This document shows positions 7,949 to 15,318 of a stretch of DNA of 64,000 nt, in pieces. A program made the translations under genes and the position numbers. Location of the stretch: assembly GCA_020444065.1 (NCBI GenBank), contig JAHLLQ010000011.1:1-64000 (forward strand). Reading direction: 5' to 3'. The stretch is from a bacterium (GTDB lineage Bacteria; Sumerlaeota; Sumerlaeia; SLMS01; JAHLLQ01). Every line of letters starts with the position of its first letter. Position 1 is the first letter of the stretch. The notes below the pieces were generated by a model that saw only the letters and a program-made list of their open reading frames with translations, did no database searches and was not told the DNA's origin.

Positions 7949-8145
7949 CAGATCATGAGTTTGAGCAAGCCAAGCAGGAGATCGAGAGAGCATTTGAAGG
8001 ACTTGACGAAGAAGAGCGCCACTGGGTTCGACATTTCTGCGGCTATACCCACCTGTATGGACGGATTCCCGAGAACGATTTGCGACGGCCGCGTCAGCAA
8101 GTGGAGTTATCTTGTTGCCAGAGGAACCGAAAGAGGCTATGTTGA
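7921..8145 (+). CDS. Small unknown protein overlapping the primase end
   Basis: 74 aa. ATG at 7921 lies inside the last codons of the primase gene with GGAGGG just upstream, which suggests translational coupling. The first 45 residues look like a compact helical protein (DHEFEQAKQEIERAFEGLDEEERHW). The last 25 residues look less natural, and another frame over 8100-8200 (GTERGYVDRCNHMYIDIF) is also protein-like, so a frameshift near 8050-8100 is possible. Confidence 0.45.
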   Translation: MLRWISRRMTDHEFEQAKQEIERAFEGLDEEERHWVRHFCGYTHLYGRIPENDLRRPRQQVELSCCQRNRKRLC

Positions 8146-8253
8146 CAGGTGCAATCATATGTACATTGATATTTTCAATCTCCCAAAGGCATCGTGGTTT
8201 CACGCAGTGTCGCCACGATAACAAAACCCAAATTCTAACGAAAGGAGGTGATA

Positions 8254-8532
8254 ATGGTGAGTAACAAGGAGGAAACGCAAGTTCCAGCAATGGAACTGAT
8301 CGTTACCGATGTTCACGTCGACGATCGGCGACAATTCGTGAAGATCTGGGCTGATCCGAGAGGCGGATACAACGTAACGATCAATCCGGCACTACCTCTC
8401 TACATAGGCGATGATTTCTGTGAGATCCCTATCGCTAGGGGAATCAGAGAAGAGTTGGCTACACAACTCTTCGCCCGAATCGACGCCGTGATCGAGGAAG
8501 TCATGAATAGTTGCACTGAGAACCAACCGTAA
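8254..8532 (+). CDS. Small unknown protein
   Basis: 92 aa with a near-perfect ribosome binding site (AAAGGAGGTG at 8241-8250). The first half looks like a short beta sheet (LIVTDVHVDDRRQFVKIWADPRGGYNVTI), the second half like helices. Not recognised. A 7-bp inverted repeat (8191-8197 with 8213-8219) lies upstream. Element cargo or a control protein are both possible. Confidence 0.6.
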   Translation: MVSNKEETQVPAMELIVTDVHVDDRRQFVKIWADPRGGYNVTINPALPLYIGDDFCEIPIARGIREELATQLFARIDAVIEEVMNSCTENQP

Positions 8533-8639
8533 CACCGGAGTCCCAGTGAACAAGAGATGTGTTCTCTCGACGCCAAGGGTTAGGCAGAGCCGTGCGTGAA
8601 TGGACGCCCCTGATCTTGTAACCGACAACCATTCTCCAG

Positions 8640-8678
8640 GCCGCCCGCATAGACGAAAGGGTCTGCGCAGCGGGCGGC
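8640..8678 (+). promoter_or_regulatory. Strong two-part hairpin before the excisionase-like gene
   Basis: GCCGCCCGC (8640-8648) pairs perfectly with GCGGGCGGC (8670-8678). Inside, AGAC (8651-8654) pairs with GTCT (8661-8664), leaving a 6-nt GAAAGG loop. No T run follows, so it is not a standard terminator. It ends 26 bp before the excisionase-like ATG. It may control that gene, be a protein-binding site for the recombination complex, or end the previous transcript by another route. Confidence 0.5.
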
Positions 8679-8704
8679 AGGAATGACCGGAAAGCCGCAG
8701 ATCC

Positions 8705-9103
8705 ATGTCACACCAGTTCAACCCCCACACCATCTACGCCACTTCCGAATTGGAGACCATCCTTAAGGGCTCGGTGAAAATCGAGACTCTTCGGGAGTAC
8801 GGCCTCGTTGGACTACCCGGTGCAGGCTACTGGGGAGGAAATGTGATTGAGGCGCTGGACCGTTTGTGCGAGGCCCGGCAACGTCAACGTGGACTGCGAG
8901 CATCGGAAAGGATACGCAACGATGCCTCGCAAGCAAGAAGCAAGGAGAACGCTCGTCGTCGCCGACTGGCACGTCGAGGAAAGGAGAGCCAAGAGGTTCA
9001 AAGTCATGGAAATCGACGGAAGCAGACAGTTCACCGTCCATCAGGCAAGCCCGAAGAAGTACCGTGTCAGCGGGAAAAACTCAAAGGGCTCCTTGGTGCG
9101 TGA
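8705..9103 (+). CDS. Excisionase-like / MerR-type small DNA-binding protein
   Basis: 132 aa. Residues 10-65 (IYATSELETILKGSVKIETLREYGLVGL, then GYWGGNVIEAL and a basic helix) resemble a winged-helix specificity domain like those of excisionases. The tail (about 65-132) is very basic and overlaps the integrase start by about 180 bp in another frame, so it may be a read-through product of a lost stop, or real. Position just before the integrase and motif style suggest control of excision. I cannot separate this from a generic HTH protein. Confidence 0.5.
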   Translation: MSHQFNPHTIYATSELETILKGSVKIETLREYGLVGLPGAGYWGGNVIEALDRLCEARQRQRGLRASERIRNDASQARSKENARRRRLARRGKESQEVQSHGNRRKQTVHRPSGKPEEVPCQREKLKGLLGA

Positions 9104-10265
9104 AAGGTTTGCATCCGACAACATTGAGACCGCCGTCCTGCATGCCGCCTCTGTGCTGTACGGCGATCCGATGCCAAACCTCCTCGATCCTCGGGAGATG
9201 GATCTAGCAGATGCTTTCGCTAGAGCCATTGCCGCAGGTCATGGGCAACCCGAGAACAAGAGGAACCAACTCCGCTACGCCCTCTACTTCGTCAAGTGGG
9301 CAGTGGGGGAGGGACTTGAAAGGTGGTGTCAGATTAGAAGGACCGATATCGATGGCTACGTGAATGAACTCGCCCGCCGCGGCCTAAAACGAAAGACCAT
9401 CCGGAATTATCTGGAGCCGGTTCGCACAACTGGAGCACGGATGCACGAGGACTTCCCAGAGTTGCACAATCCGCTCGCCTCCTTCCGTCTGCGGAAAGGT
9501 CTGGGTGACTCGTATCGCTATGATGACCACTTCGGGAACGAAGCCCTGTCCTTCGAAGAGGTACTGGCATTGTCGGAGTGGTTGAAGGCGCACCGGCACG
9601 GCCGCGTTCTCCGCCTTGGAGTCCTCTTATCCGGCCTGATGGGGTTACGTCAGCGGGAAGCGATCTTCCTCACGTGGAAGAATGTGGATCTCGAAGACGG
9701 AACTCTCACGATCCAGGAAGAGGACGGGCACAAACCGAAGAATACTTATTCGATTCGTCGGCTCCCAGTTCCCAAGATCATTCTGAGTGAGCTTCGGGGG
9801 ATTCCGAGTGCCCAGCGAACAGGCAGGGTAATCCGGCCGGAGGAACTGAAGAAGTTCCATCGCTGCAAGGACGAGAACTTCGCCTACGATCTCTCGCACT
9901 ACTACTCCCTGAGTCTTAATGCGGCGCTCAAGGAATGGAGGAAGGGAATCCGTTTATCGGCGAAGGATTTGAGGAGGACCATCCAGACCCACGCACTGGA
10001 TAATCCGGGAAACTGGAACCAGATGCTCGTGGATCGTTACTGTGGGCATGCCCCGACAACCATGATGGAGAGGCACTACTTCGCGGACCAGCGGAAGCGC
10101 CTCGTTGGGCTGTTTCGACGGCATGTGACACCCATGATCGATGCCGAAGTCGAGGCGGCTCTGGCAGCGAAATCCGAGGTACAAAAATGCATAAAAATGC
10201 ACAATCCCGAGGGAGCACCCCCGGGACAGCCATCAAAGATTATTGAAATTGCTGATCTTGCGTGA
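8922..10265 (+). CDS. Tyrosine integrase of the tRNA-Leu element
   Basis: 447 aa site-specific recombinase. The N-terminal SAM-like/arm domain spans about residues 60-180; the catalytic domain has R243 (GLRQREA), K348-D-L-R351, H376 in GH and the nucleophile Y386 in MMERHY. The usual His of HxLR is replaced by Lys, a variation seen in some phage and ICE integrases. A tail of 60 residues follows the Tyr. ATG at 8922 has GGAAAGG upstream; an earlier in-frame start at 8847 overlaps the excisionase-like gene more deeply. The stop is 7 bp from the tRNA 3' end, which places the gene at the attachment site and names its target. Confidence 0.9.
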   Translation: MPRKQEARRTLVVADWHVEERRAKRFKVMEIDGSRQFTVHQASPKKYRVSGKNSKGSLVRERFASDNIETAVLHAASVLYGDPMPNLLDPREMDLADAFARAIAAGHGQPENKRNQLRYALYFVKWAVGEGLERWCQIRRTDIDGYVNELARRGLKRKTIRNYLEPVRTTGARMHEDFPELHNPLASFRLRKGLGDSYRYDDHFGNEALSFEEVLALSEWLKAHRHGRVLRLGVLLSGLMGLRQREAIFLTWKNVDLEDGTLTIQEEDGHKPKNTYSIRRLPVPKIILSELRGIPSAQRTGRVIRPEELKKFHRCKDENFAYDLSHYYSLSLNAALKEWRKGIRLSAKDLRRTIQTHALDNPGNWNQMLVDRYCGHAPTTMMERHYFADQRKRLVGLFRRHVTPMIDAEVEAALAAKSEVQKCIKMHNPEGAPPGQPSKIIEIADLA

Positions 10266-10272
10266 AAAAGAA

Positions 10273-10360
10273 TGGTGCCCAGGAGAGGACTTGAACCTCC
10301 ACGGCCTTAACGGCCACTGGATCCTTAGTCCAGCGCGTCTGCCAATTCCGCCACCTGGGC
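10273..10360 (-). tRNA. tRNA-Leu, anticodon AAG; attachment site at its 3' end
   Basis: Minus-strand class II tRNA with encoded CCA: acceptor GCCCAGG/CCTGGGC plus A-CCA, D arm, anticodon stem CTGGA/TCCAG with loop CTAAGGA, long variable arm of about 16 nt, and T arm with TTCAAGT. The loop gives anticodon AAG (codon CUU), with G37 as expected. A34 is unusual in bacterial tRNA-Leu and would need conversion to inosine. The gene is intact, so the element regenerates its 3' part. The rest of the 10266-10623 gap shows no gene. Confidence 0.93.
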
Positions 10361-10623
10361 ACTTCCCGTCGCGGGATGTCCGCAACGGGGTTGAATGGGT
10401 AGGGCGAACCGGGAGCGCGCGCAAGCGGAAAATGCGGTTTGACGGATGTTTTTGTTCTGGTACCGGAAGAAGCACCACGAAACCAACTTCGGATGGCGCA
10501 AAACGCGCTTGAACTCGTTTCCCGCAACTGGCTAGCCTCTCCGCGATTTCACGAATTCCGCTCTTTGAGCCGGTGGGGGAGTGCCCTGCCGGTCATTTTG
10601 CTCCGAAGGGAGATCGATATCTC

Positions 10624-12078
10624 ATGGCGGACCAGCAATTCCATTCCCACGACCAACCCTATCCGATTGATCAGTCCTCGGTCCGTGGCAAGTTCGCGTC
10701 TAACATCGGCTTCCTCTTGGCAGCCGTGGGCTCTGCGATTGGCTTGGGGAATATCTGGAAATTCCCCTACATCATGGGCGAAAACGGCGGAGCGGCATTT
10801 ATGCTGGTCTACCTGGCTTGTATTATCCTGGTCGGAACTCCTGTTCTGATCGCCGAGTTTGCTGTGGGTCGTCAGGGCAAGACGAGTGCCGTGAGTTGCT
10901 ACAAGGTGATCGCCCCCGGGACGCCATGGTGGCTGAACGGACTGCTGGGTGTTCTGGCAGGCTTTGTGATCTTGAGCTTCTATAGTGCGGTCGCCGGCTG
11001 GGTCCTGAAGTACTTCATGATCGGAGTCTTCGAGGGATACGGCGCCTACAACGCTGAGACAAGTGGCGGACTGTTCGTCGGGCTGATTACGGGCTTCGAT
11101 CAACCGCTGATCTATCAGTTCATCATTATGGCACTGACGGCGCTGATTATCTATTTCGGCATCGAGAAGGGGGTTGAGCGAGCAGCTAAGATCCTCATGC
11201 CACTGCTGTTTGCCATTCTCGCCCTCCTGCTGATCCGCTCTCTGACGCTGAAGGGAGGAATGGCAGGCGTCGAGTTCATGTTCAAGCCTGACTTCACCAA
11301 GTTGTCTGGCAAGGGTGTGCTGGAGGCATTGGGCCATGCGTTCTTCACGCTTTCGGTCGGCATGGGCGCGATGATGACATATGCTTCTTACCTGGATGGG
11401 AAATCGAATCTCGCCACTGTCGGTGCGACCGTGGCGACGCTGGATACAGTGATTGCCATCATGGCTGGACTCGTGATCTTCCCGGCTGTCTTCGCATTCA
11501 ACATGGACCCCGGCCAGGGACCCGCGCTCATTTTCATCACATTGCCTCAGGTTTTTGCAGAGATGCCGCTCGGGCGACTCGTCGGGTCTTCCTTCTTCTT
11601 CCTGATCTTTGTCGCCGCGCTGACCTCGACAATCTCCATCCTGGAGCCTGTAGTGACCTGGTTGGTGGATGACGTGAAGGTGAACCGACACGTCTCCACT
11701 GCCATTGCCTCCTTCTTGATCTTTCTGGTCGGCATCCCCGCATGCCTCAGTGTTGCTGAAGGCGGAGCTCTTGACAGGGTGCTCTTCACTCTCGCGGAGG
11801 GGACTTATGCCGAGAAGCAGTATCGCTTCTTTGATATCCTGGATGACGCGAGCAGCAAGTTCATGCTGCCTATTGGCGGATTCATCCTCTGCCTGTTTCT
11901 GCTCATATCCTGGAAACGCCAGAGCGCGTTGCAGCAGGTGGCGGGTGAGAAGGGCAACCCTCGCAGTATCATCCTGAACGTGTGGTACTGGCTTGCCGTC
12001 ACGGTCGCCCCCCTTGGTATTCTGACCGTAATCATCTTTGGGATTCTCGATCTTATCGGGAAGAGTCCATTCCACTGA
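10624..12078 (+). CDS. Neurotransmitter:sodium symporter (NSS/SNF) family transporter
   Basis: 484 aa. The N-terminal signature GSAIGLGNIWKFPY with ENGGAAF marks the NSS (LeuT-type) family; 11-12 hydrophobic segments follow. These inner-membrane carriers couple Na+ entry to uptake of amino acids or related amines. Substrate cannot be read from sequence. The ATG at 10624 follows GAAGGGAG. The stop at 12078 lies just before the next gene, probably in the same transcript. Chromosomal gene beside the element's attachment site. Confidence 0.9.
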   Translation: MADQQFHSHDQPYPIDQSSVRGKFASNIGFLLAAVGSAIGLGNIWKFPYIMGENGGAAFMLVYLACIILVGTPVLIAEFAVGRQGKTSAVSCYKVIAPGTPWWLNGLLGVLAGFVILSFYSAVAGWVLKYFMIGVFEGYGAYNAETSGGLFVGLITGFDQPLIYQFIIMALTALIIYFGIEKGVERAAKILMPLLFAILALLLIRSLTLKGGMAGVEFMFKPDFTKLSGKGVLEALGHAFFTLSVGMGAMMTYASYLDGKSNLATVGATVATLDTVIAIMAGLVIFPAVFAFNMDPGQGPALIFITLPQVFAEMPLGRLVGSSFFFLIFVAALTSTISILEPVVTWLVDDVKVNRHVSTAIASFLIFLVGIPACLSVAEGGALDRVLFTLAEGTYAEKQYRFFDILDDASSKFMLPIGGFILCLFLLISWKRQSALQQVAGEKGNPRSIILNVWYWLAVTVAPLGILTVIIFGILDLIGKSPFH

Positions 12079-12091
12079 GAGGCTCACGGGA

Positions 12092-12760
12092 TTGCGTCCT
12101 CAACCACTTCCTGCCACGCCCCGCAAGGCGATTGCACATCTTCGTTCGGCCGACCCGGTGATGAAGAAGGTCATCGACCGGGTCGGCCGATTTCACCTTC
12201 CGCGGAAGCCCGCGGATCTCCATGCGCTTTGCACTGCCGTGATTGGTCAGTCGATTTCGATGAAGGCCGCTGAGAGCATCACGCGGCGATTCAACGAAAC
12301 CGTCGGACCTCGAGAGAAACTCACGCCTGCGCGACTCCTTCGACACTCGGAGGAGGATCTGCGCGCAATTGGTCTCAGCGGAACCAAGGCGTCGGCAATG
12401 CGTGGCTTGGCAGAGGTCTGGAAGTCTGAACGCTTGACCTCCGAACGCATGGCTCAGTTGTCAGATGCGGCACTCACAGATCTTCTCACACAAGTTCGTG
12501 GTATCGGTCCGTGGACGGCGAAGATGTTTCTGATCTTCTCGCTCGCACGGCCTGACGTAATGCCCCAGGAGGACTACGGTGTCCGGGCCGGATTGCGACT
12601 TGCCCACGGATTGCCAGAACTCCCAACTCAGAAAGAAACCAAGCAACTCACTGAATGTTGGGAGCCCTGGCGCACCGTGGGCACGGTCTACATCTGGCAG
12701 TTTCTCCTCAAGGCCGAAGGAGCCGACCTTGGCGAAGATAACGGTTGGTGGGGGAACTGA
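12092..12760 (+). CDS. DNA-3-methyladenine glycosylase II (AlkA-like)
   Basis: 222 aa. HhH-GPD base-excision glycosylase: helix-hairpin-helix QVRGIGPWTAKMFLIF and the catalytic Asp in PQEDYGVRAG. It removes alkylated purines from DNA. It lacks the Ada-like N-terminal domain of E. coli AlkA, as many bacterial forms do. Start is uncertain: a TTG at 12092 follows GAGAGG and keeps the full fold; a TTG at 12038 would overlap the transporter; the ATG at 12161 would cut into the fold. It converges with the cytochrome gene, 6 bp apart. Confidence 0.8.
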   Translation: MRPQPLPATPRKAIAHLRSADPVMKKVIDRVGRFHLPRKPADLHALCTAVIGQSISMKAAESITRRFNETVGPREKLTPARLLRHSEEDLRAIGLSGTKASAMRGLAEVWKSERLTSERMAQLSDAALTDLLTQVRGIGPWTAKMFLIFSLARPDVMPQEDYGVRAGLRLAHGLPELPTQKETKQLTECWEPWRTVGTVYIWQFLLKAEGADLGEDNGWWGN

Positions 12761-12766
12761 CTAAGG

Positions 12767-15115
12767 TCAGATGCTTCCCCGGTAAGCCAAGACAACAGCA
12801 TTCAGTTCCGCCAGATCCAAAACTCCGTCAGTGTTTGTATCGGCCGAGCTCGGTATCTCTCCGAGTCCACGGAAGCCCAGGATACAGGCATTCAGCTCTC
12901 CCAGAACAACCGTTCCGCTTCCATCCTCATCGCCCGGAAGCTCAATCGGCGTCGGGCTCGGCGAAGCCGTTGGTGTTGCGGACGGAGTCGCAGTGGGTGT
13001 GTCGGTCGGTGTCGGCGAAGGTGTTGCTGTTGGTGTAGGATCGCCATCGTTCCATTCGGCTTCGGTCATCAGGAATGGTGCCGCGCCGTCATCCGTACGA
13101 TTGTGCTTCCACAACGACCAGATCGTATCGCCCCACGCCCTCAACTGATCGAAGAACGGATCCGTCTGAATGATGTAGTCTTCCGGATCCAGCGTTTGAA
13201 CCGTACCGTTGATTTCGTCGCGCAGAAACTCGACATACTCGCGGCTCGTCGTCTGGTAGTACAACCGGACATGCACTTCATCCGCCCCGGTCGGCAATTC
13301 GATTCCGACTTCGTCGTAGCCTCCCAAGTACTCATCAGCCGTGTACATGTCTGCGGCATCGGCATTGTGATCGCGTGGCTGACACAAACGATCGCTGGAT
13401 TCTGCAATCCGGAAACCCTTCGGAGGAATGCGGTTGTCCTTGTACCGATCGGTGGCCAGAGCGAAGTGGAAAGTCTTGTCTTCGCCCGTCAAGCTGCTCG
13501 TCGGCTTCATCTCATAGACGAGTTCATCGACATGCTCTTCCGTCAGAGGATCGAGGGCGACGGGATCGGGGACATCGACATCAGGCTGATAGGCGTAATC
13601 CAATCCCTTCAGCGTGCAAGCCGCTGTATCGTACGGATTTACCGTGTATATCAGTGAATCGCTATTGTAGGCCTCTATCGAGACAAACATGCGGCGGCCC
13701 TCAGGGAATCCACTGATCAACTTGTGGCCTGTGTAGTTCTTGATCCGGAACGTCAGGTACCCTGTCGCCGGATTGTAGCCAATGTCCGTAATCGCGGCGG
13801 CATTCTGGAGATTCGCACGCGCCCGGTCCGCCCCAAGCAGAAGCGCATCGGGATCCACGCCGATGCCGGCCGACAAGTCCATCGTTAGAATCGATGGGTC
13901 CTGATTCAGCAGTCCATCATTGGTCGCATCGTAGTTCGGCGATCCGCTGATCGCGCTGGCGATGATTTCCGAAACCCAGATATTGCCGCCATTCTGCGTA
14001 TGCACGGGTTGGCCGCTGTTGGGGTGCTCCACACTGTCGGTTGGACGCAGGACGGCGTCGGCTTTATCTGCCCCCTTCCCAATCTGGTCCGTCATGTGGC
14101 AATCCTGGCAGGTCGCGATCTTATTGTCGGGATGAGACGTTGTGAACAAGAGGGGATCGTAGGGGCCCTCCCCTGAAGCACCGCCCTGCAGTCCAAAGTC
14201 GGACAGCATGAATTCGGAGAATGTACGCTCCACATGAAAGTACGAGTGCGCTGCGTTGAGTTCGGTCGGCAATGGATTCGCCGGATCCGCGCCCAGATTC
14301 GCCAACGCAGGGTTGGAAACATCGTGGCATGTCGCGCAGAAAAACTTGCTCTTGTGAAAGCGGCTGTAATGAAACTGGTGACGAGCCGTGGCATCTGCGA
14401 ATGACGCACGCTTCCCATTGTCCGCGCTGACGAAGTACTGCCCCGCTCCCGCTGCTGTGTAGTTCCCATTCACGGGGCGATTGTCTCCACCGAAGAACGC
14501 ATCGCCATTCATGTGCTTGATCGTTGCGGCATCCGCTGCATCAATCGTCAGAAGACTATCGGCGGCGGTCTGCGATGGCGTGTCGGAGGCATTCGTCTCG
14601 TCCCAGTAGTTGAGCCAATCGTTGCCTTCGCGATCGCCGTCGTACGTCGCGTCGAAGAAAGGATCGTAGGAGCGATGGCAGAAGTCGCACTGCACGCCAT
14701 TGAAGTCGCCGGTCGTCATAGCGCTGGCATTAGTGGGATCTGACCGCCCTTCGAGCCAACCTTTCGGGAAGTGGCACCGCAGGCAAATGTCTGTGGCATT
14801 CGGAGTTCCTACGGCGGCAATGCTGTCCTGTGCCGCCACCGTCAGGCACGCCCAGAAGAGTGGGTCGCGAGCAGCCTGAGCCATCATCGATCCCTGCCAG
14901 TTCGTTCCCGGATCGATGTACGGCGCGGTCGTGTCGTATCCCTGGTGGCAATTGAGGCATCGGCCGGGATCTTCCAGCGTTACGGAATTCTCTGTGGGTG
15001 GTTGGGTGCCGGGCATGCGAACCAGCGGATCGTCTTTCACGACCACCGGTGTCCAGGCTAGAAGGCTGCCTGTCAAACCAAGCAGCAGAACAAATGTCAG
15101 TATGGGGCGAACCAT
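12767..15115 (-). CDS. Secreted pentaheme c-type cytochrome with dockerin-like tail
   Basis: 782 aa. Signal peptide at 1-20 (TFVLLLGLTGSLLA). Five CxxCH heme motifs: residues 53-57, 111-115, 143-147, 260-264 and 336-340, followed by a beta-rich region (370-680), a Pro/Thr/Ser linker (about 695-728) and a C-terminal pair of EF-hand-like calcium loops (DEDGSGTVVLGELNA and DTNTDGVLDLAELNA) like type I dockerins. The heme part should carry electrons in the periplasm or outside. The dockerin-like tail may bind a partner or only stabilise the C terminus. ATG at 15115 has GGAGGAGAGG upstream. No cohesin or oxidase partner is in the window. Confidence 0.85.
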   Translation of the reverse strand: MVRPILTFVLLLGLTGSLLAWTPVVVKDDPLVRMPGTQPPTENSVTLEDPGRCLNCHQGYDTTAPYIDPGTNWQGSMMAQAARDPLFWACLTVAAQDSIAAVGTPNATDICLRCHFPKGWLEGRSDPTNASAMTTGDFNGVQCDFCHRSYDPFFDATYDGDREGNDWLNYWDETNASDTPSQTAADSLLTIDAADAATIKHMNGDAFFGGDNRPVNGNYTAAGAGQYFVSADNGKRASFADATARHQFHYSRFHKSKFFCATCHDVSNPALANLGADPANPLPTELNAAHSYFHVERTFSEFMLSDFGLQGGASGEGPYDPLLFTTSHPDNKIATCQDCHMTDQIGKGADKADAVLRPTDSVEHPNSGQPVHTQNGGNIWVSEIIASAISGSPNYDATNDGLLNQDPSILTMDLSAGIGVDPDALLLGADRARANLQNAAAITDIGYNPATGYLTFRIKNYTGHKLISGFPEGRRMFVSIEAYNSDSLIYTVNPYDTAACTLKGLDYAYQPDVDVPDPVALDPLTEEHVDELVYEMKPTSSLTGEDKTFHFALATDRYKDNRIPPKGFRIAESSDRLCQPRDHNADAADMYTADEYLGGYDEVGIELPTGADEVHVRLYYQTTSREYVEFLRDEINGTVQTLDPEDYIIQTDPFFDQLRAWGDTIWSLWKHNRTDDGAAPFLMTEAEWNDGDPTPTATPSPTPTDTPTATPSATPTASPSPTPIELPGDEDGSGTVVLGELNACILGFRGLGEIPSSADTNTDGVLDLAELNAVVLAYRGSI

Positions 15116-15318
15116 AGATCCTCTCCTCCATTCGGCCGAATATGCGCCGAAAGAATCTCTTACGCGGTTCTTCCCCAACCAACATAAAGACGATAATCAA
15201 ACCACCCTTTGTCTGCAATGCCAATATCCCCATTTACAGTCCGTTTTGGAGCGCTTTTCGTGATTGAACCTGACCGGATAAACAGTCGATTGTGCCTGTG
15301 ATTCGAAAAGGAGCAGCA

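Larger units (their letters stand above)
1..10273. mobile_element. Integrated genetic element (right part) at tRNA-Leu
   Basis: All genes left of the tRNA-Leu are accessory: ArdC-like antirestriction, serine recombinase, small unknowns, orphan zinc-ribbon protein, AEP-type primase, excisionase-like protein and a tyrosine integrase. The integrase stops at 10265, 7 bp from the 3' CCA end of the tRNA (10273), and the element lies downstream of the tRNA 3' end. This is the classic arrangement for integration into a tRNA 3' end. I saw no second copy of the tRNA 3' end in 1-10,000, so the far att site should lie left of the window. A primase with a repeat array suggests the element can replicate when excised (inference). 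There is no conjugation or capsid gene in this part. Confidence 0.8.

Noticed and set aside
10549-12087. 512-aa minus-strand ORF over the transporter gene
   Set aside because: Low-complexity, His/Glu/Asp/Arg-rich antisense of a well-defined membrane transporter with a clear start and family signature.
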